From Nonomuraea montanisoli (GTDB lineage: Bacteria > Actinomycetota > Actinomycetes > Streptosporangiales > Streptosporangiaceae), in the NCBI RefSeq assembly GCF_013363975.1, contig NZ_JABWGN010000012.1, positions 217,423-281,422 on the forward strand: a DNA stretch of 64,000 bases. Direction: 5' to 3'. Within the stretch, counting starts at the first letter, position 1, and each line of letters opens with the position of its first letter. A program made the translations under genes and the position numbers. Shown here piece after piece: positions 7,944 to 15,695 of this stretch. The notes under the pieces were generated by a model. It had not been told where the DNA came from and ran no database searches. It saw only the letters and a list, made by a program, of their open reading frames with translations.

Positions 7944-8411
7944 ATGATCAGGAACCGCCCCACCGCACGAGTCGTCCTCGCCGACCCCGAAGATCGCGTG
8001 CTGATGTTCCGCTTCATCCCCCCTGCCCCTTGGCCGCGTGAGCCCGCGTGACATCTGCCCGGCGGCGGGATCGAGGCGGGCGAGTCGCCGGTCGAGGCGG
8101 CCGTCCGAGAGGTCCGCGAAGAGACCGGGTTCATCCTCGAACCCTTGGGCGTGGGCGAGCCGGTGGCCGTGAACGCGGGCGAGTGGTCCCTTCGAGGAAG
8201 CCGCTACTACACCGTGCACACGTACTTCTTCGCCCGGGTCGCCGAGGCGGACGCCTCCGGGACCAGGGACGACGGGTTCGGGCACCGATGGTGGACCCGG
8301 GACGAGCTCGACGCGACCACGGAGCGGATCTTTCCGCCCGGGCTGGCCGTCCTGCTGAACGACCTGTTCCAAGGAGTACGGCACGAGCGGCCCGTCACTC
8401 TCGACTGGTGA
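7944..8411 (+). pseudogene. NUDIX hydrolase with an in-frame TGA
   Basis: From ATG 7944 to TGA 8409 the reading frame encodes a 155-residue NUDIX protein, interrupted once by TGA at 8049-8051. The interruption falls immediately before LPGGGIEAGES, where this family commonly has Trp (WxLPGG); TGG to TGA is a single change. Downstream the complete NUDIX box is intact (GGGIEAGES...REVREETGF), followed by RWWTRDEL. TACCTT ends 7 bases before the ATG, so a promoter survives. Most likely a recent nonsense pseudogene; readthrough, a sequencing error or a shortened product from a downstream start would be alternatives. A truncated product lacking the box would be inactive. Confidence 0.75.
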
Positions 8412-8433
8412 AGGGCCGTACGGCGCGCCCCCG

Positions 8434-9645
8434 TCATCCCCCCGATCGGACCGTGCGGTTCCAGTCGATGTGGTGGCGGAACATCCAGCTCATCTTCTCC
8501 ATCTCCTGAGGGTCGTCGGCCTTGCGGAGGATGAACGGGAGGGCCAGGTCGCGGAGTGCGCGCCCGACAACGCCCTGCTTCTTGGTGTTGTTCATCCCGG
8601 CGCCCCACTTGACGATGCGCTCGACGCGTTCCCGGCGCAGCGCCTCGTAGCGGTCCAGCGCGGCGGGCACGGTGGGCAGGTCGCGCAGGCACTGAGCCAG
8701 GACGACCGCGTCCTCCGCGGCCATGGACGCCCCCTGCCCCGAGGACGGGGAGACCGCGTGGGCGGCGTCGCCGATCACCACCATGGCGCCGTCGTGCCAG
8801 GTGGGGACGGTCGGGAGGTCGTACTGGTTGGTCAGGCCGAAGTCGCCGGCGGTGTCGCGGACGATCTGCGCGGCCGGGCTGTCGTCGACGGCCAGCAGCT
8901 CGACCAGCCGAGCCCTGAGGTCGGCGGTGGTCAGCCGGCGCAGGTCGGTGCGGGACGGCTCCCGGCTCGCGGGCGGGTTGGCGAACCACCACAGCTCACC
9001 GTCGGGGGCGACGGTGTAGCCGAAGAAGCAGTCCCGGCCCCAGACCATCACGTAGTCGCCGGGCTCGGCGTCGACGTCCGCTGTACGGGTGAAGCCGCCG
9101 GTGTTGCCGAGGCCGGTGTAGCGCGGGCCGGGGTTGGCCGGGTCGATGGCGGTGCGGGCGACCGAGTGGACGCCGTCCGCGCCGATCAGCACGTCCCCTT
9201 CGGCGCTGGTGCCGTCGGCGAAGTGGGCGCGGACGCCGCCGCCGGGCAGTCTCTCGGCGCGGACCAGGCGCTTGCCGTGCTGGATGGGGATGCCGCGGTC
9301 GGCGACCAGCTTGTACAGGCCGCGGTAGAGGTCGGCGCGGCGGATGGTGTGGGTGCCGGCGCCGTCGTCCGGCATCGGGCCCAGCGGGACCGAGCCCAGG
9401 CGCTTGCCGCTGCCGCTGCGGAACTGGATGTGGCCGCTGGGGAAGCCCGCCTCCAGCACGACGGGGTGGGCGTCCACCGCGCGCAGCGCGTCCACGCCGT
9501 TGACGGCGACGGTCAGGTAGACGCCGTGGGTCAGGCCCGCGCTCTCGTCGTACGCCTCGAAGAGCTCGGGCGCGAGGCCGGCCTTCTGCGCTGCCAGCGC
9601 CGCCACGGTCCCCGCGACCCCGCCGCCGATGATCAGAACACGCAT
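8434..9645 (-). CDS. FAD-dependent monooxygenase
   Basis: A 403-residue class A flavin monooxygenase. Seen: GGGVAG FAD motif at the N-terminus (residues 7-12), GADGVHSVAR in the middle, and VIGDAAHAVSPSSGQG near residue 300. The family hydroxylates or epoxidises aromatic and polyketide substrates; this one is unassigned. ATG at 9645 is preceded by GGAGGT at ideal distance. Divergent from a second MarR gene with two palindromic operators between. The arrangement copies that of the monooxygenase/MarR pair at 5.1-7.0 kb, but the operators and sequences differ, so it is a separate regulon rather than a recent duplication. Confidence 0.9.
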   Translation of the reverse strand: MRVLIIGGGVAGTVAALAAQKAGLAPELFEAYDESAGLTHGVYLTVAVNGVDALRAVDAHPVVLEAGFPSGHIQFRSGSGKRLGSVPLGPMPDDGAGTHTIRRADLYRGLYKLVADRGIPIQHGKRLVRAERLPGGGVRAHFADGTSAEGDVLIGADGVHSVARTAIDPANPGPRYTGLGNTGGFTRTADVDAEPGDYVMVWGRDCFFGYTVAPDGELWWFANPPASREPSRTDLRRLTTADLRARLVELLAVDDSPAAQIVRDTAGDFGLTNQYDLPTVPTWHDGAMVVIGDAAHAVSPSSGQGASMAAEDAVVLAQCLRDLPTVPAALDRYEALRRERVERIVKWGAGMNNTKKQGVVGRALRDLALPFILRKADDPQEMEKMSWMFRHHIDWNRTVRSGG

Positions 9646-9661
9646 CGTGCACCTCCATTTA

Positions 9662-9731
9662 TTTCGTTCGGCCGTACGAAACATAAGTCCGCGCAACGAT
9701 GGGCGTCAAGTGGTTCGTTCGACCGAACAAA
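9662..9731. promoter_or_regulatory. Two MarR-type palindromes between monooxygenase and marR
   Basis: Dyad 1 (9662-9681) is TTTCGTTCGG/CCGTACGAAA with one mismatch. Dyad 2 (9714-9731) is TTCGTTCGACCGAACAAA, built on GTTCG-AC-CGAAC. They align as TTCGTTCG-R-CCGWACRAA. Dyad 2 lies just upstream of TACTCT (9737-9742), a -10 element ending 6 bases before the marR ATG; dyad 1 lies just upstream of the monooxygenase ribosome binding site. Autorepression and co-repression by the adjacent MarR protein are inferred. Confidence 0.65.
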
Positions 9732-9748
9732 GTAGGTACTCTGGCGTC

Positions 9749-10207
9749 ATGACAGACCGGGACGAGCTGCTGGGCCGGCTTTTCACGGCGGGGCGCGAGC
9801 TGAGCAACGCGGCGGTGATGTTCCACACCGCCCTGGCCGCGCACCAGGGCCTCACCGCCACCGAGGAGAAGGCCCTCGACCTGCTGGAGCGCCTCGGTCC
9901 GCTGACCGCGCGGCAACTGGGCGAGCGCTCGGGGCTGGCTCCGGCGTCGGTGACCGGGCTGATCGACCGCCTGGAGCGCAAGGGGTTCGCCCGCCGCGTC
10001 CGCAACCCCGAGGACAAGCGCAGCGTCCTGGTGGAAACCGTTCCCGACCGCCTCGCCGCGCTCGCTCCGCTGTTCGACGACTACGTGGCGTCGCTGACGG
10101 AGCTGGTCACCCGTTACGACGATCGGGAGCTGGCCGCGATCGTCGACTTCCTCGGCGAGGCCGCCGCCCGCCAGCGGCAGTCGACCCACCGCCTGCTGGA
10201 CGGCTAG
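9749..10207 (+). CDS. MarR family transcriptional regulator
   Basis: A 152-residue MarR-type regulator. Seen: TARQLGERSGLAPASVTGLIDRL as the helix-turn-helix and the wing RRVRNPEDKRSVLVE with the conserved Asp-x-Arg-like basic turn. The ATG at 9749 lies 6 bases after TACTCT, consistent with a leaderless mRNA; a longer in-frame start would run back through both operators. Divergent from an FAD monooxygenase and presumably its repressor. It is followed by a strong hairpin terminator shared with the convergent gene. Confidence 0.92.
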   Translation: MTDRDELLGRLFTAGRELSNAAVMFHTALAAHQGLTATEEKALDLLERLGPLTARQLGERSGLAPASVTGLIDRLERKGFARRVRNPEDKRSVLVETVPDRLAALAPLFDDYVASLTELVTRYDDRELAAIVDFLGEAAARQRQSTHRLLDG

Positions 10208-10231
10208 GCGGGCGCCTCACCGGCGAGAACG

Positions 10232-10274
10232 CGTCGTCCCCACCCCCGGCGCCCGCGCCGGAGGTGGGGCGACG
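10232..10274. terminator. Bidirectional hairpin terminator
   Basis: CGTCG-T-CCCCACC pairs with GGTGGGG-CGACG, and an inner CCGGCGC/GCGCCGG stem extends it, giving a near-continuous hairpin of about 18 bp. It lies between the convergent marR and I36-type genes. There is no T-run, as is usual for GC-rich actinomycete terminators. Confidence 0.65.
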
Positions 10275-10317
10275 GCCGGGCAGACGGTCCCGGGCACCCG
10301 CGTTCCCGGGAGAAGGA

Positions 10318-10701
10318 CTACGGCCGGACCGGCTTGACGGAGCTCGTCTTGTTGTCGAACCCGTTGTTCGTCAGGTCGCTGTCCGACGACCGCGGCCTCG
10401 CCGCGTAGCCGTAGGCGCCGGAGCAGTTGGCGCTGTCGTAGAACTGCACCCTCGCGCCCGAGGGGTTGCGCATGGAGCTCGCCTTGTTGTTCAGGCTGAG
10501 CGACCGCACGCACACGTTGTAGTCGCCGAAGACGAACTCCTCCTCGGCGCCGCTGTAGTCGTCGTGCTCGTACAGGCAGAAGTCGCTGGCACAGGAGCTG
10601 GCGAGCCGCCCGGCGTCGGCCTGGGCAGTGGAACCGACCCCGATCAGGCTGGTCAGAGCCAGCGCCACGACACCGGCCCTGCGCATGGTCTGTCGCTTCA
10701 T
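10318..10701 (-). CDS. Secreted peptidase-inhibitor I36-like protein
   Basis: A 127-residue exported protein. Seen: a Sec signal peptide (basic MKRQTMRR start, hydrophobic core to about residue 24, cleavage near TAQA-DA), then a small beta/gamma-crystallin-like domain with CLYEHDDYSGAEEEF and paired cysteines, as in the Streptomyces metalloproteinase inhibitor SMPI family (I36). Family members inhibit metalloproteases; many homologues are uncharacterised. ATG at 10701 follows GAGGTGGAT. It stands alone between a terminator and a lipoprotein gene. The inhibitor role is inferred from the fold only. Confidence 0.75.
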   Translation of the reverse strand: MKRQTMRRAGVVALALTSLIGVGSTAQADAGRLASSCASDFCLYEHDDYSGAEEEFVFGDYNVCVRSLSLNNKASSMRNPSGARVQFYDSANCSGAYGYAARPRSSDSDLTNNGFDNKTSSVKPVRP

Positions 10702-10789
10702 ATCCACCTCGTCGTTCGAAGATCGTAATCGGCGCAAGATCCTAGCTGTCCGGTGTGCGGCTTCGGCGCGGAATCGGCCGAGGGGCCGG

Positions 10790-11689
10790 TCAGCCGCGGG
10801 CGAGGACGGCGCGCGCGGCCGCGAGCTGCTGGTCCTTGGTGGCCCGCAGCGCCCGGAACGCGGCCGGGTGAGCGTCGACGGCATCGTCCTGGATGCGTCT
10901 CTCCACGGCGGCCCAGGCGGGGACGAGGCCGGTCCTCTCCTTGCACCGCACGTCCGCCCGCGCGGCGCGGATCTCCTCCTGGGAGGCCGGGCCGTCGGTC
11001 ATCCACCGCCGGTCGGTGATGGCGGCGAGCGGATCGGCGTACTGCCGGCCCTGCTCCCGCATGCACGCGCTCCAGGCCCGGAACACCCGGACGACGCGCG
11101 GATCCCGCTGGGACTGGGCGAAGGTCTCCGAGATGAGCCGGTTGAACAGGGCCTCGTCGACCTGCGGGGTGCCCTGCTCCAGGTGCGAGCGCGCCTGTTC
11201 CAGGCAGCCGTCCTTCTCGCCGTACGCGGCCCGCTGTTCCTCCGCCGACAGGCGCCGCGCACGGCTGTCGCGCGCGGCGGCGCGCCGGGCCACGGTAGGA
11301 CGGTCCGGCGGGGAGTGATAGCCGAAGAGGCGGGCCACCTCCGGCTCGACGACACCGTAGCGACGGCGGTTGGGCGGCTCCAGGTCCTCCGCCGCGCTCC
11401 GCGGCAGCACTTCCCACGCCATGCCCCGCCGCCGCATGCAGTCGCGGACGAGGATCTCCTCGGCGCCCTCGAGGAGGCTGATGTCCGCGGTGGAGAAGTT
11501 GTACCGGTCGAACGGGATCGACAGCTCGCGCGCCTCCACTCCCGGCGGCGGCACCGCGACCCGCGTCGGCGCCTCCGTCGTCGCCGCCGCCGAAGTCGTC
11601 GCCCCGGTCGAAGTCGTCGCCGGCGTCGAACAGGCGGCCGTCGCCGCGGTCAGGAGGACCCCGACCGCTCCCCACAGCCGAAGCCGCAC
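10790..11689 (-). CDS. Putative lipoprotein of unknown function
   Basis: A 299-residue exported protein starting at GTG 11689, which is preceded by GCGAGG. Seen: a signal sequence with lipobox TAAC (Cys about residue 20), a 25-residue Thr/Ala/Ser-rich linker, and a mostly helical charged domain containing paired cysteines (RDCMRRRGM, CLEQAR, SACMREQG, VRCKERTG). This resembles the large group of uncharacterised actinobacterial lipoproteins with a CMRxxGM motif. No catalytic motif is visible. Same strand as the I36-type gene 88 bases downstream, possibly co-expressed. Confidence 0.75.
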   Translation of the reverse strand: MRLRLWGAVGVLLTAATAACSTPATTSTGATTSAAATTEAPTRVAVPPPGVEARELSIPFDRYNFSTADISLLEGAEEILVRDCMRRRGMAWEVLPRSAAEDLEPPNRRRYGVVEPEVARLFGYHSPPDRPTVARRAAARDSRARRLSAEEQRAAYGEKDGCLEQARSHLEQGTPQVDEALFNRLISETFAQSQRDPRVVRVFRAWSACMREQGRQYADPLAAITDRRWMTDGPASQEEIRAARADVRCKERTGLVPAWAAVERRIQDDAVDAHPAAFRALRATKDQQLAAARAVLARG

Positions 11690-11761
11690 GCAGACCTCGC
11701 TTCCATGGCACCGGGATCGCTGAAGATCATAGTCATGGCCGGGAGATCCGCGATGATCCGG

Positions 11762-12451
11762 TCAGCCGGCCGACACGGTCACGTCTCCGGAGTCGGCGGT
11801 CACCGAGATCTTGTGCGGTGAGGAGTTGTCGTCCTTGACCGAGACGTGCTCGTCACCGGAATCCACCCTGGTGCTCACGTCATAGCTCCCGTCGGGAACG
11901 GTGAGCACGGCGTCGCCCGAGTCGACCGACAGCTCGACACTGTCGGGCGCGACCGCGTACCGCAGGTCGATGTTGCCCGACTCCGCCTCCGCGAGAATCC
12001 TCTTGCCGCCCAGGCCGTTGCCCTTGATGTCGCCGGAGTCGGCCTTGAGGTCCAGAGGACCGGTCAGTGACCTGAGCGTCAGGTCGCCCGAACCGGCGTC
12101 CAAGTCGACCTGCAGCCCCTTGGGGATCTCCACCTGGTAGTCCACCCCGCAGGAGCCCCACGACCTCTGGCAGTCGTAGTACACCGACAGCGTGTCGCCC
12201 GCCACCTTGTGCTCGGCCCGCGGCTTGTCGTTGCTCCAGTGGAGCGTCTCGGTCACGCTGACATACGCCACGTCCGACTCGGTGACGGCCACATCACCGC
12301 TCCCGCTCCTGAGATGGAGCTTCTGCACCTTGTCCTTGACCTGGTAGGTGACGGTGTCCTTGTGCGCAGGGCCGGCGATGCCGTCCAGGCCGCACCCCGT
12401 CAGCAGCACCGCCGAGGCCAGCAGCCCGCCCGCAATCGCAATGATCTTCAT
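11762..12451 (-). CDS. DUF4097-type beta-repeat lipoprotein
   Basis: A 229-residue lipoprotein. Seen: signal sequence with lipobox LTGC (Cys20), then a repetitive beta-strand domain in which SGD/SGN turns recur every 18-25 residues (GSGDV, GSGDL, DSGDI, ESGNI, DSGDA, DSGDE, DSGDV). This is the DUF4097 beta-solenoid pattern. The fold is known from putative surface or polymer-binding proteins; function here is unknown. ATG at 12451. A paired cysteine loop (CQRSWGSCG, near residue 95) may form a disulfide. The 215 bases upstream (12452-12666) show no gene or clear motif. Confidence 0.85.
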   Translation of the reverse strand: MKIIAIAGGLLASAVLLTGCGLDGIAGPAHKDTVTYQVKDKVQKLHLRSGSGDVAVTESDVAYVSVTETLHWSNDKPRAEHKVAGDTLSVYYDCQRSWGSCGVDYQVEIPKGLQVDLDAGSGDLTLRSLTGPLDLKADSGDIKGNGLGGKRILAEAESGNIDLRYAVAPDSVELSVDSGDAVLTVPDGSYDVSTRVDSGDEHVSVKDDNSSPHKISVTADSGDVTVSAG

Positions 12452-12666
12452 GGTGGTCCATCATGTCCGGCGGCACCCGGGCCTGCATCAGGGATGCCCC
12501 CGACGGCTCCCCGAGGGAACCCTCAGCCGCCGCTCAGGCGGGAAGCCGTCATCCCCCGACATGCATGCGGACTGTAGCCGCCGTGCAAGCGGCATCTGCT
12601 CGACTACCCCATCGGAACGGACGAGGCCGGCCCACCCGGGTCCGCCCATCAGCGTGAGGATGAAGG

Positions 12667-13125
12667 ATGGCATCGATCGTCTTCGGGGCATTCGCCGTCA
12701 TCGGACTGATCGTGGCCGTGGTGCTGTTCCTCGTGTTGAGGCGGAAGCCGCACACCCGGGCCGGGGCGTACGTCAGCGCGGCGTTCGTCCTCCTGGCCTC
12801 GGGGATGCTCGCCATGGGCTCCATCTCGTTCGCGAGCCTGGAGTCGGCCGGGCTGCGGACCTTCACGCCGGAGGAGCGCGCCGCGGCGGTGCGCTGCGAC
12901 GCGGCGGTCCTGGGGGCCGAGCAGACGTCCAACAAGCTCAACGGACGCTACGTCTGGCTGTTGCGGCTCCGCGTGGCCCCGCAGACCGGCAGCCCGTACG
13001 AGATCGAGCGCACGGCCCGGCTCACCTCCTCCATGGGGGAACGCCTGGAGCGGGGCGATGCCGTGCTCTCCTGCCTGGTGGACCCCGCCGACCACACCCG
13101 GATCGAGATCGCGGACCTGGCCTGA
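12667..13125 (+). CDS. Small two-TM membrane protein of unknown function
   Basis: A 152-residue protein. Seen: two hydrophobic segments in the first 60 residues (FGAFAVIGLIVAVVLFLVL and YVSAAFVLLASGMLAMGSI) separated by a basic loop, followed by a soluble domain of about 90 residues rich in beta-type pattern with two cysteines (VRCDAAV, VLSCLVD). The C-terminal domain presumably faces one side of the membrane; orientation by the basic loop suggests cytoplasmic between the two helices. ATG at 12667 follows GAGGATGAAGG. Not assigned to a family. Convergent with the aminotransferase, 10 bases apart. Confidence 0.7.
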   Translation: MASIVFGAFAVIGLIVAVVLFLVLRRKPHTRAGAYVSAAFVLLASGMLAMGSISFASLESAGLRTFTPEERAAAVRCDAAVLGAEQTSNKLNGRYVWLLRLRVAPQTGSPYEIERTARLTSSMGERLERGDAVLSCLVDPADHTRIEIADLA

Positions 13126-13135
13126 GCCCACCGGA

Positions 13136-14188
13136 TCACCTACGCTCCCGCCAGGTCCCGGCCAGCGCGAGGAAGGCCGCGTTCTCCTCCGGCAGACCCA
13201 CCGTCACCCGTACGCCCTCCCCCGGGAACGCCCGCACGATGACCCCGTCGCCGTGGCAGTGCTCGGCGAAGGGCGCGCTGTCCCGCCCGAGCGGCAGCCA
13301 CAGGAAGTTGGCCTGGGATCGCGGCACGTCATAGCCGAGGGCCCGCAGCTCAGCGGTGACGCGGTCGCGCTCCGCGACGGTGAGGGCGACCCGCCTGTCC
13401 ACCTCGTCGTGCTCCCCGAGCGCCGCGATGGCCGCCTCCTGGGCGAGGGCGCTCACGCTGAAGGGCGTCTGCGTCTTGCGGACCTGGGCGATGATCTCCG
13501 GCGGCCCGACGCAGTAGCCGACACGCAGCCCGGCCAGCGCGTACGCCTTGGAGAAGGTCCTGAGCACGACGACGTTCGGCCGGTCGCCGAAGAGCGCGAG
13601 CGCGTCCGGCACGACGGACGGGTCGGCGTACTCGTGGTAGGCCTCGTCGACGGCGATCAGCACGTTCCCGGGCATCCGGTCCACGAAGGCGCGCAGGGCG
13701 GCCTCGTCGACGGGCGTGGAGGTGGGGTTGTTCGGGTTGCAGACGAACACCAGCCTGGTCCGCGGGGTGACGGCCGCCGCCATGCCCGCGAGGTCCTGGA
13801 CGTGGTCGCGCAGCGGCACCCGTACGGGGACTCCGCCCGCCACCGTGGTCAGGATCGGGTACGCCTCGAACGACCGCCACCCGAAGACCACCTCGCTGCC
13901 CGGCTCGCACACCGTGTGCAGGATCTGCCCGCACACCTCGGACGAGCCCGCGCCCACGGCGATGCGGTCGGGGCTCACCCCGTGCCGCGCGGCCAGCGCC
14001 TCCAGCAGGCGGGTGGCCCCCATGTCCGGGTACCGGGACAGGCCGCCGGTCAGCTCGGCCAGGCGGGCGGCGACGTTCGGCAGCAGTCCGTACGGGCACT
14101 CGTTGCTGGCCAGGACGACGGCCCCCGGCGACTTGCGTCCCGGCACGTACGACTGGAGGTCGAGCAGGGACGAGCGTACGTCGACCAC
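13136..14188 (-). CDS. HisC-like PLP-dependent aminotransferase
   Basis: A 350-residue fold-type I aminotransferase of the histidinol-phosphate/aromatic aminotransferase group. Seen: LASNECPYG at the N-terminus, substrate/PLP motif NPNNPTS, AVDEAYHEY with the PLP-pyridine Asp, and FSKAYALAGLRVGY with the Schiff-base Lys. It starts at GTG 14188 after GGAAGTGAG. It follows the E2 gene on the same strand after a 40-base gap, so it is likely the last gene of the ketoacid dehydrogenase operon. That context suggests it may transaminate the amino acid whose keto acid the complex consumes rather than serve histidine synthesis; this is inference. Confidence 0.85.
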   Translation of the reverse strand: MVDVRSSLLDLQSYVPGRKSPGAVVLASNECPYGLLPNVAARLAELTGGLSRYPDMGATRLLEALAARHGVSPDRIAVGAGSSEVCGQILHTVCEPGSEVVFGWRSFEAYPILTTVAGGVPVRVPLRDHVQDLAGMAAAVTPRTRLVFVCNPNNPTSTPVDEAALRAFVDRMPGNVLIAVDEAYHEYADPSVVPDALALFGDRPNVVVLRTFSKAYALAGLRVGYCVGPPEIIAQVRKTQTPFSVSALAQEAAIAALGEHDEVDRRVALTVAERDRVTAELRALGYDVPRSQANFLWLPLGRDSAPFAEHCHGDGVIVRAFPGEGVRVTVGLPEENAAFLALAGTWRERR

Positions 14189-14228
14189 CTGATCTCACTT
14201 CCTTTCCATGGGTTCGTGGGCCGCCGCG

Positions 14229-15695
14229 CTAGACGTGGGCGACCAGGACGGCGGGGTTCTCCACGCAGTCGGCCACGAAGCGCAGGAAGCCGCCGGCCGC
14301 GCCGCCGTCGCAGACCCGGTGGTCGAAGGTGAAGGACAACTGGGTGACCTTGCGCGGCACGACCGCGCCGTCCGTCACCCACGGGCGGTCGATGATGCGG
14401 CCGACGCCGAGGAGCGCCGCCTCGGGGTGGTTGATGATCGGGGTGGATCCGTCCACGCCGAAGACGCCGTAGTTGTTGAGCGTGAACGTGCCCCCGGTCA
14501 GCGCCGCCGGAGGCAGCGCGCCCTCGCGGGCCAGGCCGGTGAGCCTCGTCAGCTCGGCGGCGAGCTGCGCGGTCGTCATCAGGTGCGCGTCGCGCACCAC
14601 CGGCACGACCAGGCCGCGATCGGTCTGGGCGGCGAAGCCGAGGTTGACGTGACCGTGCCGGACGATCTCGGCGCGGGCGGTGTCGACCGAGGAGTTCAGC
14701 TCGGGGAAGCGGACCAGGCCGGCCACGCAGATGCGGGCCAGCAGCGCGAGCAGCCCGATGCCGAGGTCCGGGCGGTCGCGCCGGAGCGCGTCCTTGACCG
14801 CGAGCAGGCCGGTGGCGTCGGCGTCCACCCAGGTCGTGGCGTCGGGGATCTCGGTGCGGCTGCGGCTCAGCTTGTCGGCCACCGCCCGCCGCAGTCCGCG
14901 CAGGGGGATGCGCTCGGCCCGGAGCCCGGCGCTCCCGGTCGCGCCGGACGCCGCCTCGGCCGCGCGCGCCGCCGTCCCAGGCGCGCCCGACGCCGACAGC
15001 GGGGCCGTCGGGGCGGTGGTGTGGTCGGCGACACCGCGGTCAGAGATGGTGCGGTCAGAGATGGTGCGGTCGGCGATGGCACGGTTGCCGATGGAACGGT
15101 CGGCGATGGCGCGTTCGACGTCGCGGCGGAGGATCACACCGCGGGGTCCGGTGGGGCTGACCTCGCTGAGGTCCAGTCCGTGCTCCTGGGCGATCCTGCG
15201 CACGAGCGGTGAGATCACCCGAGGCGCGTGTGGCCCGTTCGGTGTCCGGCCGGCGCTCTCGGGAGCCGGCCGCGAGTCACGCCCGCCGGGCGTCTGGCCG
15301 GGACTCTCGGGAGCCTTCGGGGAGGCGCCGCGGCGGCGTCGGCCGGTGCGGGCGTGCCCGGTGCCGTAGCCGATGAGGACATTTCCGGATCCGGCGCGTT
15401 CCTCTTCCCGGTAACGGGCTGCCGCCGGGTCCTCGTCCCCAGGAGACCCGGCGTCCGCCGGGCCGACCTCGATGAGCGGCTCCCCCACCGACAGGACGGC
15501 CCCCGCCGGGGCGTTCAGGCTCAGCACCGTCCCCGCGTACGGGACGGGCACCTCCACCGCCGCCTTGGCGGTCTCGACCTCCACCACGATCTGGTCGATC
15601 TCGACGGTGTCCCCGACGGCGACCTTCCAGTCGACGATCTCGGCCTCCGTCAGCCCCTCGCCCAGGTCGGGCAGGCGGAACACGTTCCGCGTCAT
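14229..15695 (-). CDS. bkdC: 2-oxoacid dehydrogenase E2 acyltransferase
   Basis: A 488-residue E2 component. Domains in order: lipoyl domain (residues 4-77) with lipoylated Lys44 in ETAKA; a long Pro/Arg/Gly-rich linker; peripheral subunit-binding domain (SPLVRRIAQEHGLDL to VERAI); a second linker containing a pentapeptide repeat; and the catalytic domain ending with the active-site DHRVCDGG. It transfers the acyl group to CoA. ATG at 15695 overlaps the E1beta TGA (ATGA) and follows GGGGAGG. One lipoyl domain, as in branched-chain E2s. The pairing with an Lrp regulator and absence of a local E3 favour branched-chain ketoacid dehydrogenase, but substrate is not proven. Confidence 0.92.
   Translation of the reverse strand: MTRNVFRLPDLGEGLTEAEIVDWKVAVGDTVEIDQIVVEVETAKAAVEVPVPYAGTVLSLNAPAGAVLSVGEPLIEVGPADAGSPGDEDPAAARYREEERAGSGNVLIGYGTGHARTGRRRRGASPKAPESPGQTPGGRDSRPAPESAGRTPNGPHAPRVISPLVRRIAQEHGLDLSEVSPTGPRGVILRRDVERAIADRSIGNRAIADRTISDRTISDRGVADHTTAPTAPLSASGAPGTAARAAEAASGATGSAGLRAERIPLRGLRRAVADKLSRSRTEIPDATTWVDADATGLLAVKDALRRDRPDLGIGLLALLARICVAGLVRFPELNSSVDTARAEIVRHGHVNLGFAAQTDRGLVVPVVRDAHLMTTAQLAAELTRLTGLAREGALPPAALTGGTFTLNNYGVFGVDGSTPIINHPEAALLGVGRIIDRPWVTDGAVVPRKVTQLSFTFDHRVCDGGAAGGFLRFVADCVENPAVLVAHV
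15022..15111. repeat. 15-bp tandem repeat within the E2 gene
   Basis: Six units of 15 bp; 15037-15051 and 15052-15066 are identical (CGGTCAGAGATGGTG), and the next three differ at 3-5 positions, with a more diverged unit at 15022-15036. On the coding strand it encodes a pentapeptide series of the form I-x-D-R-x in the linker after the subunit-binding domain. In-frame and non-disruptive. Confidence 0.85.

Noticed and set aside
10764..10800. Possible joint operon of the I36-type protein with the lipoprotein at 10790.
   Set aside because: Same strand but 88 bases apart with a ribosome binding site of its own; co-transcription cannot be shown from the sequence.
13136..14188. Assignment of the aminotransferase to histidine biosynthesis as hisC.
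   Set aside because: No other his genes nearby and it adjoins a ketoacid dehydrogenase operon, so no gene symbol was given.
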